Part shown: positions 10,401 to 17,961 of the stretch, in pieces | Numbering within the stretch: the stretch's first letter is position 1 | Layout: the number at the start of each line of letters is the position of its first letter | From: Criblamydia sequanensis CRIB-18 | GTDB taxonomy: Bacteria > Chlamydiota > Chlamydiia > Chlamydiales > Criblamydiaceae | Length of the DNA stretch: 64,000 bases | Assembly (NCBI RefSeq): GCF_000750955.1 | Contig: NZ_CCEJ010000007.1 | Location: 1-64,000, forward strand | Direction of reading: 5' to 3' | Translations under genes and position numbers: made by a program | The notes under the pieces: generated by a model | What the model was told of the DNA's origin: nothing | What the model saw: the letters and a program-made list of their open reading frames with translations, nothing else | Database searches by the model: none

Positions 10401-10532
10401 AATCGTGTCACCATGCAGATTAGAAAAGTCTTTAGAAGCAGTCGAGATGTGAATTTTGAAGCCCTTTATTATTGGGACACAGCCGGCTATAGAGCTTTTG
10501 CATTAAGAGGTGATTACAGATGGATTTTTTAA
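7491..10532 (+). CDS. TPR protein with C-terminal outer-membrane beta-barrel (PgaA/YaiO-like exporter)
   Basis: A 1013-residue protein starting with a short signal sequence (MMFTIGIFLFFLLKINLIQG). Residues about 30-640 are TPR modules in a long period of about 125-130 residues. Each repeat carries YSYRLGESYAQKKDY, a D-A-L-L-R-L-S-Y-V-Y-L-W-Q stretch, and GFQKIL followed by HPDY. From about 690 the sequence becomes rich in alternating aromatic strands and ends in DYRWIF, an outer-membrane barrel-type terminal Phe. PgaA, the outer-membrane exporter of poly-N-acetylglucosamine, has the same TPR-then-barrel layout, and the last third also resembles YaiO barrels. The gene diverges from the operon containing the GT2 synthase, supporting a role in exporting that polymer across the outer membrane. 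Its end overlaps the convergent GNAT gene by 4 bp. Confidence 0.82.
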   Translation: MMFTIGIFLFFLLKINLIQGNEVSKPIEVIQSYDLIQKWNDLYKNDPHNQENTYQLGESYYKLHDFRSAKIYYKKTLELNPDHTDALLRLSYLSLWEGDLEAAEEGFQKILKAHPDYKDAQEGLLKTTERKRDLNKKNKDFLGPEEEAKKLTLEKKPDDTEENLVNKALKTSDLNQAILLWTKLYEKYPEKSEYSYRLGESYAQKKDYIQAEFFLQQALNLDPSNTDALLRLSYVYLWQDKKGLAIAGFQKILETHPDYEDAIEGLKKAYTSKESYHEEGGSFYEKELVQEALHTQDADQAIEIWLELFHAFPQKSEYSFHLGTLYAEKKDYETAEKYLIQSLEADKENMDALLKLSYVYLWQNKKELAIEGFQKILESHPEYQEAKEGLEKAYASDEKEEGPKKVSLYEQELLETAKQAKSPDEALEIWLKLHNEFPKKAEYSYQVGESYSKKKDFKQAEIYLKKSLELDPDNNDALLRLSYVYLWQEKFKEAIAGFEKILKKDPDYQDAKDGLKKANEQQLAKNEKKDEKPKRTKEEERRIECAKALDKRSILDLEFLVWRLLLCDYPNDPEYLYNTGKVAAWIGRFRMAERYLRESLCNKGFRDDALLKLGYLYLLLERWDESYESLALLLDRNPEYGDAYLALARLDFRTRFFCRARNAYHNAYLFIKGKYDKNIAWREYYDTRLLLEPSIRLTEKYAQELEKDLETKEEAARRYVWLNEARYQVALKEGLIGYQEVGAGYEREKNLANGLNNFYVHTFRSTTGLDYFYSPMAKLTAGVTFKEASNRGDPIYKFQNAIRVEPWCGVDLRKIWHHSSLNYYRDSFIVKNFQEIFSFFLARDNFDFFYEYQALPLAQFAGASGYYRKYHDDIRNDEGRGRFWLQTTFPKYKENFVIRYQFEIGGFRETETDYYSFKKQWEHLAKIYYWRSWSWLDYAEIAYQHGWRSSRDLNQPINAVFFLKKQFINTNRVTMQIRKVFRSSRDVNFEALYYWDTAGYRAFALRGDYRWIF

Positions 10533-11044
10533 AGAACTTTTGTAAGCCAAAGCACAAGATCATCGTCAACAGCGTACTTCTCTCCAGGAATAACCGGAAT
10601 GGTTTTATAGGTTATCCCTTTGCCATTTGCCTTATAGCCTAGTTGAAAGTATAGTTTTTGAGCATTTCCATAATCAGCATAGAGCCCAACACCCAGGCCG
10701 ATCTCGGGGTACCCTTTTTTTCGCGCCTCATTTTCAATATAAAGAATTAGTTTTTTGCCAAAACCTTTCCTACGCCATTTTTCAGAAATCCAAACATCGT
10801 TTATTTCCGGAATCTTAGCCTCTTCAAAATACGAATAATCCGATGCATGAAGGAGACTCCCATACCCAATTATTTCCCCTTCATATTCTAAAAGATACAC
10901 CGTACGCATTTGATTTTGATGCTCTTTATAGTATTGCTGCCATTTATGATTGGTTGCTTGAAGAGAACTCCAGGGGAAACAAAAATTGTCAACTAAAGAT
11001 TTTATATCTTCTTCTTGCATTTCACGAATAATAGATAGAGGCAT
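10529..11044 (-). CDS. GNAT-family N-acetyltransferase
   Basis: About 171 residues from the start chosen here (MPLSIIREMQ). An upstream ATG at 11086 would add 14 residues, but those do not resemble a GNAT N-terminus. The acetyl-CoA pyrophosphate-binding motif A is visible in ISEKWRRKGFGKKLI, preceded by the strand that includes INDVWI. Motif B follows as NAQKLYFQLGYKANG. Small GNAT enzymes of this size acetylate antibiotics, protein N-termini or small amines; the substrate cannot be told. Its 3' end overlaps the last four bases of the exporter gene, tail to tail. Confidence 0.8.
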   Translation of the reverse strand: MPLSIIREMQEEDIKSLVDNFCFPWSSLQATNHKWQQYYKEHQNQMRTVYLLEYEGEIIGYGSLLHASDYSYFEEAKIPEINDVWISEKWRRKGFGKKLILYIENEARKKGYPEIGLGVGLYADYGNAQKLYFQLGYKANGKGITYKTIPVIPGEKYAVDDDLVLWLTKVL

Positions 11045-11151
11045 ACATCGACCCGTGCGATTTAAAAATAAAGATGATTTTACCATTCAAAAGTAATTCA
11101 GAATAGGTTAAAATTAATTCTAATATTCTTTCTTACTTCAAAGAATCCAAA

Positions 11152-11907
11152 ATGAATTGGCTTGCTAAGGCAAATACTAAAGAGAAAAACGGAAAAATCC
11201 TTATTAAGGATCTTTTTATTCTAGAATGGGTAAAAACAGATATTCTTTCCCCTGAGATTCTCTCCTTTAAAAAAGATCTAGCCCCTCTTGCAGCTGAAAA
11301 GATCTCGGAGAGCGAGCTTAAATTTTTAAAGAAATATCCAAACGCGGCCTCGAGTGAATTATTTCTCATGGCTTGTAAGCCCCTTTTAGAAAATGGCCTT
11401 GAGAAAGCAAACTTTCAAGCCATTAAAAACTCTATTAAAGATTCGGTAATGCAATTTTACAATGCCGATCTTTCTAAGTTTGGCGAAGAGGTCATTAAAC
11501 CACTTCTCAACGATTTGTATTTTTGCGTCAGATTAAAAAGCTTCGATGAAAAAGAAAATTTAGGCTTTCTTTTATTTTCAATCACTCCGGCTATGGCTCT
11601 TGGCGATGTTAAAGTGATTAATTTTTTCATGAAAGAAGAAGTCCCAAGTCTTTTGCGGAAATATCTTATGGGGATTATCTTTGAAATCCTTCCTGAGACC
11701 AAAAGAATTTTTCTCTTTGCCAGACCAACGGATTTGACAGCTTTAGAGATATATGCTGCCATGGGTTTTAAAGAAGATGAGAATCCTTTTCATGACCCTA
11801 GCCATAAAATCAACCATCAAAACCTTAAAACGTTTGAATATAGAGCTGCAAATTCAAAAATTTTGCAAAAAGCTTTTGAAGACGAAAACGTTCAACTCCT
11901 TCTATAA
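11152..11907 (+). CDS. Uncharacterised protein with a GNAT-like C-terminal half
   Basis: A 251-residue soluble protein. The C-terminal half looks like a diverged GNAT domain. A strand with GFLLFSITPA is followed by a helix in the acetyl-CoA loop position (SLLRKYLMGIIFEIL), then a strand IFLFARP and the motif-B-like TALEIYAAMGFKED. The usual Q/R-x-x-G-x-G/A loop is not evident, so it may not bind acetyl-CoA. The N-terminal 120 residues match nothing I know. The adjacent leftward gene is also a GNAT, but the two are not close paralogues by eye. A host-directed acetyltransferase is possible but unsupported. Confidence 0.55.
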   Translation: MNWLAKANTKEKNGKILIKDLFILEWVKTDILSPEILSFKKDLAPLAAEKISESELKFLKKYPNAASSELFLMACKPLLENGLEKANFQAIKNSIKDSVMQFYNADLSKFGEEVIKPLLNDLYFCVRLKSFDEKENLGFLLFSITPAMALGDVKVINFFMKEEVPSLLRKYLMGIIFEILPETKRIFLFARPTDLTALEIYAAMGFKEDENPFHDPSHKINHQNLKTFEYRAANSKILQKAFEDENVQLLL

Positions 11908-12025
11908 ACATTTTTTTTATAATTTTCTGATTAAAAAAGAGTTAGGTTAAGTGCTAGACACGAAACCAAAAGATCGGTATTGCTTGTAAATAAGATTTTT
12001 TAATTATTTTAAAAAGAGAATTTTT

Positions 12026-13732
12026 ATGAAGCAGTTCATCTTTAGCGGTTTAAAAAGTTTGATCTTTTTGTTTTTTTTGATCTTCGTAGGGCAAACAACC
12101 GCTCAAGATCAAAATTCTAGATCCCCCAATAGGCCAAGCAGCAATAAAAAGCCCAATATCCTTGTCATCATGGGAGATGATGTGGGTTGGTTTAATATCG
12201 GTGCTTATCATAGAGGGATTATGTCCGGAAAGACCCCTAATCTCGATAGACTCGCCAAGGAAGGGATGCTGTTCACAGACTACTATGCAGAGGCTAGTTG
12301 CACGGCGGGGCGTGCTAATTTTATCACAGGCGAGCTTCCCATTAGAACAGGTTTGACAACAGTCGGTCAAGCTGGGGCGGATGTCGGAATCCCAAAAGAG
12401 GCCTGTACAATTGCAACGGCTTTAAAGGAGCTTGGTTATGCTACCGCTCAATTTGGAAAAAACCATTTAGGTGATTTAAATAAATTTTTGCCAACCGTTC
12501 ATGGATTTGATGAGTATTTTGGATACCTCTATCATTTGGATGCTATGTCAGACCCCTATTGGTTTGATTATCCCGAAGATTGGATTGATAAAACCGGCCC
12601 GAGAAATCTTATTCATTCATGGGCAACTGATTTTGATGACCCAACAGAACAACCTAGATGGGGAAGAATCGGAAAGCAAAAAATCCAAGATGAAGGGCCC
12701 CTAGCCCCCTTTCCCAACATGAAAGATAGACAAAATTGGCAGGAGGGTCGAAAAGCAAAGTATGATATGGAGACCTTTGATGAAGTTCTAGTCGAAGCTT
12801 CGAAAGGGTTTATGGATAAGGCAAAACAAGAGGGTAAGCCTTTTTTCCTTTGGCATAACACCACAAGAATGCATGTTTTTACCTATCTTTCTCCTAAATA
12901 TCAAGCTCTCATGAATTCTAAAACAAACTATAATGTTGAAGAAGCCGGAATGGCCCAATTAGACGATTCTGTGGGTGCGCTTTTAAAGCACTTAGAGGAT
13001 ATTGGCGAAGCGGACAATACGATTGTTATTTTTACAACAGATAATGGAGCTGAAGTCTTTACTTGGCCAGACGGGGGCATGACTCCTTTTAGAGCTACAA
13101 AAGGGACAGTTTTTGAAGGCGGCTTTAGAGTCCCTTGCATCGTTAGATGGCCGGGCCATGTAAAACCGGGTTCTATTGAAAACGGGATTTTTTCAGGCTT
13201 GGACTGGTTTCCAACTTTACTTGCAGCAGCCGGGAACCCAGATATTACTAAGCAATTGCTAGATGGGGTTCAACTTGGTGATCGATCTTATAAAAACCAC
13301 CTTGACGGGTATAATCAGATAAGCCTGCTTAACGGAAAAGGCCCTTCTGCAAGGCATGAAATCTTCTATTTTGGAGGAGCCCAACTTGGCGCCATCAGAA
13401 TTGATGATTTTAAATTCCAATTCTTTCAGCAGCCTTGGGGCTGGCCCGGCGAGAAAATCGTAACCGATATGCCGACCATTGTGAATTTACGACAGGATCC
13501 GTTTGAAAGAACGCCGTCCGTTCGAGGTGAAAGCATCAACCATATGGCCGGGGGCTACATGAATGACTTTTTTGCTCGTGAATTTTGGCGTTTTGTAGTA
13601 GTTCAAAAAGCGGTTGAGCGACTAGCCGCTACGGCCCTTGAGTACCCTCCCATGCAAGATCCCGCCTCTTTCAATCTCTCTGCTGTAAAAACAAAAATTG
13701 ATGAGATGATGAAATCGCATGAGGGAAAATAG
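12026..13732 (+). CDS. Exported type I sulfatase (arylsulfatase family)
   Basis: A 568-residue protein with a clear signal peptide (basic start, hydrophobic core 9-22, cleavage near QTTA-QDQ). The sulfatase N-terminal signature is intact: NILVIMGDDVGW supplies metal ligands D51 and D52, and SCTAGR carries Cys92 in the C-x-A-x-R context that becomes formylglycine. A second metal-site region is TDNGAEVF, and KGTVFEGGFRVPCIVRWPG is the conserved segment seen in arylsulfatases. It would hydrolyse sulfate esters outside the cytoplasm. Activity needs a formylglycine-generating enzyme, which is not in this window. A strong hairpin follows the stop codon, suggesting a single-gene transcript. The real substrate is unknown; host glycans or sulfolipids are guesses. 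Confidence 0.88.
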   Translation: MKQFIFSGLKSLIFLFFLIFVGQTTAQDQNSRSPNRPSSNKKPNILVIMGDDVGWFNIGAYHRGIMSGKTPNLDRLAKEGMLFTDYYAEASCTAGRANFITGELPIRTGLTTVGQAGADVGIPKEACTIATALKELGYATAQFGKNHLGDLNKFLPTVHGFDEYFGYLYHLDAMSDPYWFDYPEDWIDKTGPRNLIHSWATDFDDPTEQPRWGRIGKQKIQDEGPLAPFPNMKDRQNWQEGRKAKYDMETFDEVLVEASKGFMDKAKQEGKPFFLWHNTTRMHVFTYLSPKYQALMNSKTNYNVEEAGMAQLDDSVGALLKHLEDIGEADNTIVIFTTDNGAEVFTWPDGGMTPFRATKGTVFEGGFRVPCIVRWPGHVKPGSIENGIFSGLDWFPTLLAAAGNPDITKQLLDGVQLGDRSYKNHLDGYNQISLLNGKGPSARHEIFYFGGAQLGAIRIDDFKFQFFQQPWGWPGEKIVTDMPTIVNLRQDPFERTPSVRGESINHMAGGYMNDFFAREFWRFVVVQKAVERLAATALEYPPMQDPASFNLSAVKTKIDEMMKSHEGK

Positions 13733-13773
13733 TAGATCATTTTAATTGGACGACTCCTAGGAAAAAAAGTTTT

Positions 13774-13809
13774 AAGCTTCCTCTTTGGATAAAACAAAAG
13801 AGGAAGCTT
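13774..13809 (+). terminator. Hairpin terminator behind the sulfatase gene
   Basis: Perfect 13-bp stem AAGCTTCCTCTTT / AAAGAGGAAGCTT with a 10-nt loop, about 40 bp after the sulfatase stop codon. Only a weak T tract follows (CTTGTT), so termination may be inefficient or factor-assisted. Confidence 0.6.
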
Positions 13810-13870
13810 CTTGTTAAAACGGTTCAAAAAAGGTACAATAAATCCTTTATGTACCTCAATGACTCGTCTT

Positions 13871-14962
13871 ATGAATAAAATAATTCTTTTCTTAACAACC
13901 CTTATATTTAGCTTTAAGTTAGATGCCGATGATCGTTGGTTTCGCTATGAGAGTCTCTCCAAATCCTTAGAAGCGCTTAGTGAGGATGATCTTTTGAGCC
14001 TCCTTAAGCAAGGGACTCCCTTGGAGTCGAGTTGGGGATCCACTTTAAGAATAGAATTTAACGGTATTCCAATATTTGTAAAACTAATCTCTCTAAACGA
14101 AGTTGAAGGAAATGAAGAGAACTTAAATTCGACTAGGAATGTCTTTAAGATCCCCCTTTACTATCAATACGGTGTGGGCTCTTCTGGTTTTAATGTCTGG
14201 CGGGAAGTTGCTGCAAATGAAAAAGCAACAGAATGGGTTCTTGCTGGAAAAACTATAAATTTCCCAATGCTATATCACTATCGTATTATTAAAAATTTTA
14301 AGGAAAGAAAACCTCTTGGAGAAGAAGAGTTTCAAAAAGAGGTTGCTTATTGGGGTAACTCAAAAGAGATTGGCGATAGAATTATAGCTAACGAGCGGGC
14401 TGAAAGCAATGTGGTTCTTTTCTCTGAGTATATCCCGGAAAAGCTAAAAACCTGGCTTCATAAAGAGCTTAAGAAGGGAAATAGGGCTATTGACAAAGCC
14501 ATTGCTATGGTAGAGAAAGAACTTCAAGAAACCACCCTCTATTTAAAAAACGAAGGAATGATTCACTTTGATGCCCATTTCCATAATATTTTAACCGACG
14601 GCGAGCATCTGTATTTTTCAGACTTTGGCCTTGCACTAAGTTCTGAATTTGATCTTTCAGAGGAAGAAGTTCAGTTTTTTAACCTTCATAAAGATTATGA
14701 TCGCTACTTTGTTCTAGCAAGCCTTGCAAATTGGATTGTAGCAAATACCTTTGGAAAAGAAGGCATGGAAGAGGTTATGAAAGTTTATGCTGAAGACAGA
14801 ATCCCTGAATTTAGACCCGATTCTTTAACGCCTTTTCTCGAATCCATCTTAAAAAGAAATGCGGCACTAACATTCAAGATGGGTCAATTTTTTAATAGTT
14901 TAATAAAAGAAACAAAAGAAACCCCTTATCCAAGCGTTGATCTTGAAAATGAGCTTTTTTAA
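13871..14962 (+). CDS. Exported protein-kinase-fold protein
   Basis: I place the start at ATG 13871 because it gives a good signal peptide (MNKIILFLTTLIFSFKLDAD); an in-frame ATG at 13859 and a TTG at 13811 only add residues in front of it. The 363-residue product has the catalytic loop of the protein-kinase/phosphotransferase superfamily, MIHFDAHFHNIL (catalytic D and N in H-x-D-x-x-x-x-N spacing), and the metal motif SDFGLA about a dozen residues later. A Lys in IPIFVKLISL could be the beta-3 ATP-anchoring Lys. A protein kinase outside the cytoplasm would lack ATP unless delivered into a host, so secretion as an effector is plausible. The family is not identified; it could equally act on a small molecule. 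Confidence 0.7.
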   Translation: MNKIILFLTTLIFSFKLDADDRWFRYESLSKSLEALSEDDLLSLLKQGTPLESSWGSTLRIEFNGIPIFVKLISLNEVEGNEENLNSTRNVFKIPLYYQYGVGSSGFNVWREVAANEKATEWVLAGKTINFPMLYHYRIIKNFKERKPLGEEEFQKEVAYWGNSKEIGDRIIANERAESNVVLFSEYIPEKLKTWLHKELKKGNRAIDKAIAMVEKELQETTLYLKNEGMIHFDAHFHNILTDGEHLYFSDFGLALSSEFDLSEEEVQFFNLHKDYDRYFVLASLANWIVANTFGKEGMEEVMKVYAEDRIPEFRPDSLTPFLESILKRNAALTFKMGQFFNSLIKETKETPYPSVDLENELF

Positions 14963-14977
14963 GAATAAGCTCCAGAG

Positions 14978-15742
14978 CTAATCTTCCTTTTGGCTCATTT
15001 TATAAGCTTTCAACCAATTTTTAAAATTTATGGCCCCAAGATTTGCTTTTTTCTGTGGCACAAGTGTGTTTTGAGAAAGCTTCGCTCCATAATAGGGTGC
15101 ATTATTATCATGCACAACTGTCCGAGGGTCATTTGTGGCTTTCAAATACTCTTCTACAAGATCCGACAAGGTGAAGCGTTCGGGCCCGGCGATTTCAAGG
15201 GTGCCATTGACAGGTTTTTCAAGCGCTACTTCAAGCAAAGCGGACGCGACATCTTCAGAGGCTATAGGTTGAATGAAAGCAGAGGGTAAATGAATGCTAT
15301 TTTCGCTGATACCTGACTCTGCAATGCTTTTTAAAAATTCAAAAAATTGAGTGGCCCTAACAATAGTATAGGGGATCTTGGATGCTTTGATAAGGTTCTC
15401 TTGAGCAAGCTTCGCCCTAAAGTAGCCGCTATCCGGGAGAAGGTCTGTCCCTACAACTGAAAGGGCCACGTGATGGGAAACCCCCGCTTGTTTCTCTTCA
15501 TCAATAAGGTTTATTGTTGAAACCTCAAAAAATTTTAAAACCTCATTTTCTTCAAAGGAGGGTGAATTGGAAACATCGACGACTACATTTGCCCCTTTAA
15601 GGGCCTCTTTTAGACCTTCGCCTGTAAGGGTATTCACACCGGTAGAGGGAGAGGCGGCGATAACCTCGTGTCCCAATCTTTTTAAATTGCGGACAAGCTT
15701 AGACCCTATAAGCCCGGTTCCACCAATAACCACGATTTTCAT
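14978..15742 (-). CDS. Atypical SDR / NmrA-type NAD(P)-binding protein
   Basis: The start at 15742 (MKIVVIGGTGLIGSK) is supported by GGAGAGG six bases upstream; an earlier in-frame ATG at 15763 lies before that site and is less likely. The 254-residue protein opens with the Rossmann motif GGTGLIG and has IVRATQFFEF, matching the NmrA-like/atypical SDR group in which the Tyr-x-x-x-Lys pair is often absent. A Y-F-R-A-K stretch (SGYFRAKLAQENLI) occupies the equivalent place. Such proteins are NAD(P)H-dependent reductases or redox sensors; the substrate is unknown. It is convergent with the exported kinase-fold gene, 15 bp apart. Confidence 0.82.
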   Translation of the reverse strand: MKIVVIGGTGLIGSKLVRNLKRLGHEVIAASPSTGVNTLTGEGLKEALKGANVVVDVSNSPSFEENEVLKFFEVSTINLIDEEKQAGVSHHVALSVVGTDLLPDSGYFRAKLAQENLIKASKIPYTIVRATQFFEFLKSIAESGISENSIHLPSAFIQPIASEDVASALLEVALEKPVNGTLEIAGPERFTLSDLVEEYLKATNDPRTVVHDNNAPYYGAKLSQNTLVPQKKANLGAINFKNWLKAYKMSQKED

Positions 15743-15928
15743 AAAAACCTCTCCTTGTAGCACTTAAGAATAAGGTTAATTCCAAGAGAATCCCCCTATT
15801 CTTACAGAGATGAATCAAAATCCTATACTTGTAAAGTTATTTTTAAATAAGCGCAGGATGTTGATTCTGTGTGATGGATCAGAATATAACCACCTTAAAA
15901 ATGGATGCGAACTCGTTCATTCGGAGTT

Positions 15929-16390
15929 TTATACGAAATTAGTCTCTAAATGTGAGATAATTCGCTTCTGATTGTCAAATTCTAGATAATTTAAGGCCTC
16001 GCTATGAGTTACCCATATAAAAGCATCATGTTCACTTTGTGAAAGCGTAATTTCTGAAGGGGTATCGACAAAAGCTTCAAAAGCCGGTGCCATGACGATA
16101 GCATCCCTTGAAACTTCATAAAAACATTCCAAAGCATCAGCTGAATACAATCGATCAGGTGTAATCCCGTTTTCTTCATTTATTTCTCGTAGAGATGCTT
16201 GCCAAGCGGTTTCTCCTTCTTTGATTCCGCCTGAAATCATTTGCCAATTACCTCCAAGGTGTTTACCGCATCTTCTTAAAAGCAAATAATATGATTTTCC
16301 ATCGTAGATTTTCACCATATAGGCTACCATGTAAAACGGCTTTACAGCCAAAGCAAACCTTGCGTCTATCGAATAGGGGTTTAGGTCCAT
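15929..16390 (-). CDS. Nudix hydrolase
   Basis: A 153-residue protein with a complete Nudix box at residues 54-76: G-x5-E-x7-R-E-I-N-E-E-N-G-I. It is preceded by the strand and loop YYLLLRRCGKHLGGNWQMISGG usual for the fold (quoted here in overlapping pieces YYLLLRRCGK and GGNWQMIS). Nudix enzymes cleave nucleoside diphosphate derivatives (NDP-X); this length is typical of dNTP- or NDP-sugar-cleaving types, which cannot be separated by eye. It stands alone: about 190 bp separate it from the SDR gene on one side, and the S66 peptidase gene diverges on the other. Confidence 0.85.
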   Translation of the reverse strand: MDLNPYSIDARFALAVKPFYMVAYMVKIYDGKSYYLLLRRCGKHLGGNWQMISGGIKEGETAWQASLREINEENGITPDRLYSADALECFYEVSRDAIVMAPAFEAFVDTPSEITLSQSEHDAFIWVTHSEALNYLEFDNQKRIISHLETNFV

Positions 16391-16654
16391 GAGGACACCT
16401 TAAAGATAAATTCATTTCATTTGAAAAATTCCATTTAGCATACTTTATCTCCGAAAAAATTTGATTCAAAATTTTTCATGTATCGATCTAGAACTTGCAG
16501 ATGTTTCTTACTCATTTTTAGGAGGTTCAATATGCTTGGTAGCGGCAAGCGTTGTAAAAATAAACAAAATTTAATAGTCTATTTTATAACTTCTACTAAG
16601 CCGGCTTCAATTTGGAATAAAAGCTTTTTTCTATAACAATCAATCTATAAAAAA

Positions 16655-17713
16655 ATGAATAAAGAAAATTTTATACGCCCTCCTACTATAAAAGCTGGGG
16701 ACAAAGTTGCTATTGTTTCACCTTCTTCCGGAATGCCATTTCTTTTTCCTTGGGTGTATGAGCAAGGCTTAAATCGTATTAGAGATATTTTTCAATTAGA
16801 GCCGGTGGAATTTCCAACTGCACGTAAAAGCCCTGAATATTTATCTCAAAATCCTGAAGCCCGCGCTGATGACATTAATAGAGCCTTTGGAGACTCATCA
16901 ATAAAAGCCATCTTTGCGACGATTGGCGGCAATGATCAAGTTAGAATTCTCCCCTTCCTTAATAAAGAGGTGATTAAAGAAAATCCAAAAATTTTTATGG
17001 GGTATAGTGATTGCACTAACCTGCATTTATTTTTATGGAATTTAGGACTTGTCTCTTATTATGGAGGGGCTGTTATGGTTCAGTTCGCAATGGGTGGAGG
17101 TATGCATGACTATACGGTACAATCAATTAGAAAGGCATTATTCTATCCAACGATTGGAAAAGTTTTTCCCTCTCCTGAATATAGTGACGCTGATTTGGAT
17201 TGGTCTCAAAAAGACAACCTTAATAAAAAACGACCTATGTATAAGGGAGAAGGATTGTTTTGGCATAACAAGCAAAACAATTTAATTGAAGGAAGACTTT
17301 GGGGAGGGTCTCTTGAAATTTTGGATTTCCATCTATCCATCAGAAAATATTTGCCGTCTCAAGATGAATTAGAGGGCGCCATTTTATTTATAGAAACTTC
17401 CGAAGAAATGCCTTCTAGCGGTTTTATTTATCGTTTCGTAGCAGCTTTAGGAGAACTGGAGTTGCTAAAGAAGTTTAAAGCCATTCTTGTAGCCACTCCT
17501 AAAGCTCAATTCTGTAGTCAGTACCCCCCTGAAGGAAGAGAGGCCTTTATTTCAAATCAAAAAAATGCGATTAAAAATGCGCTTAAGGACTATGGCATAC
17601 ATATTCCTATAATTTTTAACATGAATTTTGGACACACCGATCCTCAAATAATCATTCCTAGTGGAGGAAGGATTAAGATTAACTGCCGATCTGAAACCAT
17701 AGAATTTTGTTAA
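16655..17713 (+). CDS. S66-family LD-carboxypeptidase / MccF-like serine peptidase
   Basis: 352 residues, typical for S66. The N-terminal region (IKAGDKVAIVSPSSG) leads to the nucleophile elbow GYSDCTNLH with Ser118. The acid is probably the Glu in LFIETSEE and the His the one in NFGHTDPQIIIPSG near the C-terminus, completing the Ser-Glu-His triad. Family members either trim tetrapeptide peptidoglycan stems to tripeptides in the cytoplasm or inactivate microcin C-type compounds (MccF); the GYSD-T motif and absence of a signal peptide fit both. Environmental chlamydiae keep a reduced peptidoglycan, so recycling is possible. No toxin-biosynthesis genes are adjacent. Confidence 0.85.
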   Translation: MNKENFIRPPTIKAGDKVAIVSPSSGMPFLFPWVYEQGLNRIRDIFQLEPVEFPTARKSPEYLSQNPEARADDINRAFGDSSIKAIFATIGGNDQVRILPFLNKEVIKENPKIFMGYSDCTNLHLFLWNLGLVSYYGGAVMVQFAMGGGMHDYTVQSIRKALFYPTIGKVFPSPEYSDADLDWSQKDNLNKKRPMYKGEGLFWHNKQNNLIEGRLWGGSLEILDFHLSIRKYLPSQDELEGAILFIETSEEMPSSGFIYRFVAALGELELLKKFKAILVATPKAQFCSQYPPEGREAFISNQKNAIKNALKDYGIHIPIIFNMNFGHTDPQIIIPSGGRIKINCRSETIEFC

Positions 17714-17961
17714 GGAATTCACAAAATTTTGGAGGAAGGTTCTTCAATAAGAGTCTCAAAGCGAAATTTAATATCACTAAAAGGCCGTTAAAAAGGACCA
17801 TGCATTTTAATTTTTTCCCTTTATCGTGCGTGAACCTCAAAAATTCTAAAATATAAAAAGCCTAAGTTAGCGCAAAATGCGCACATTAAGAACATACGAG
17901 TAATTGGAAACAATCTTGCATAAAAAACCTTTAAAAAGATGGAAATGAATTTAGGTGATAG

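Noticed and set aside
15810-15971. Small open frame of 53 codons antisense to the end of the Nudix gene
   Set aside because: No ribosome-binding site, overlaps a well-supported gene, and no recognisable sequence.
16263-16469. Upstream frame overlapping the Nudix start
   Set aside because: It runs through the Nudix gene out of phase; the Nudix frame contains the full motif and a sensible N-terminus.
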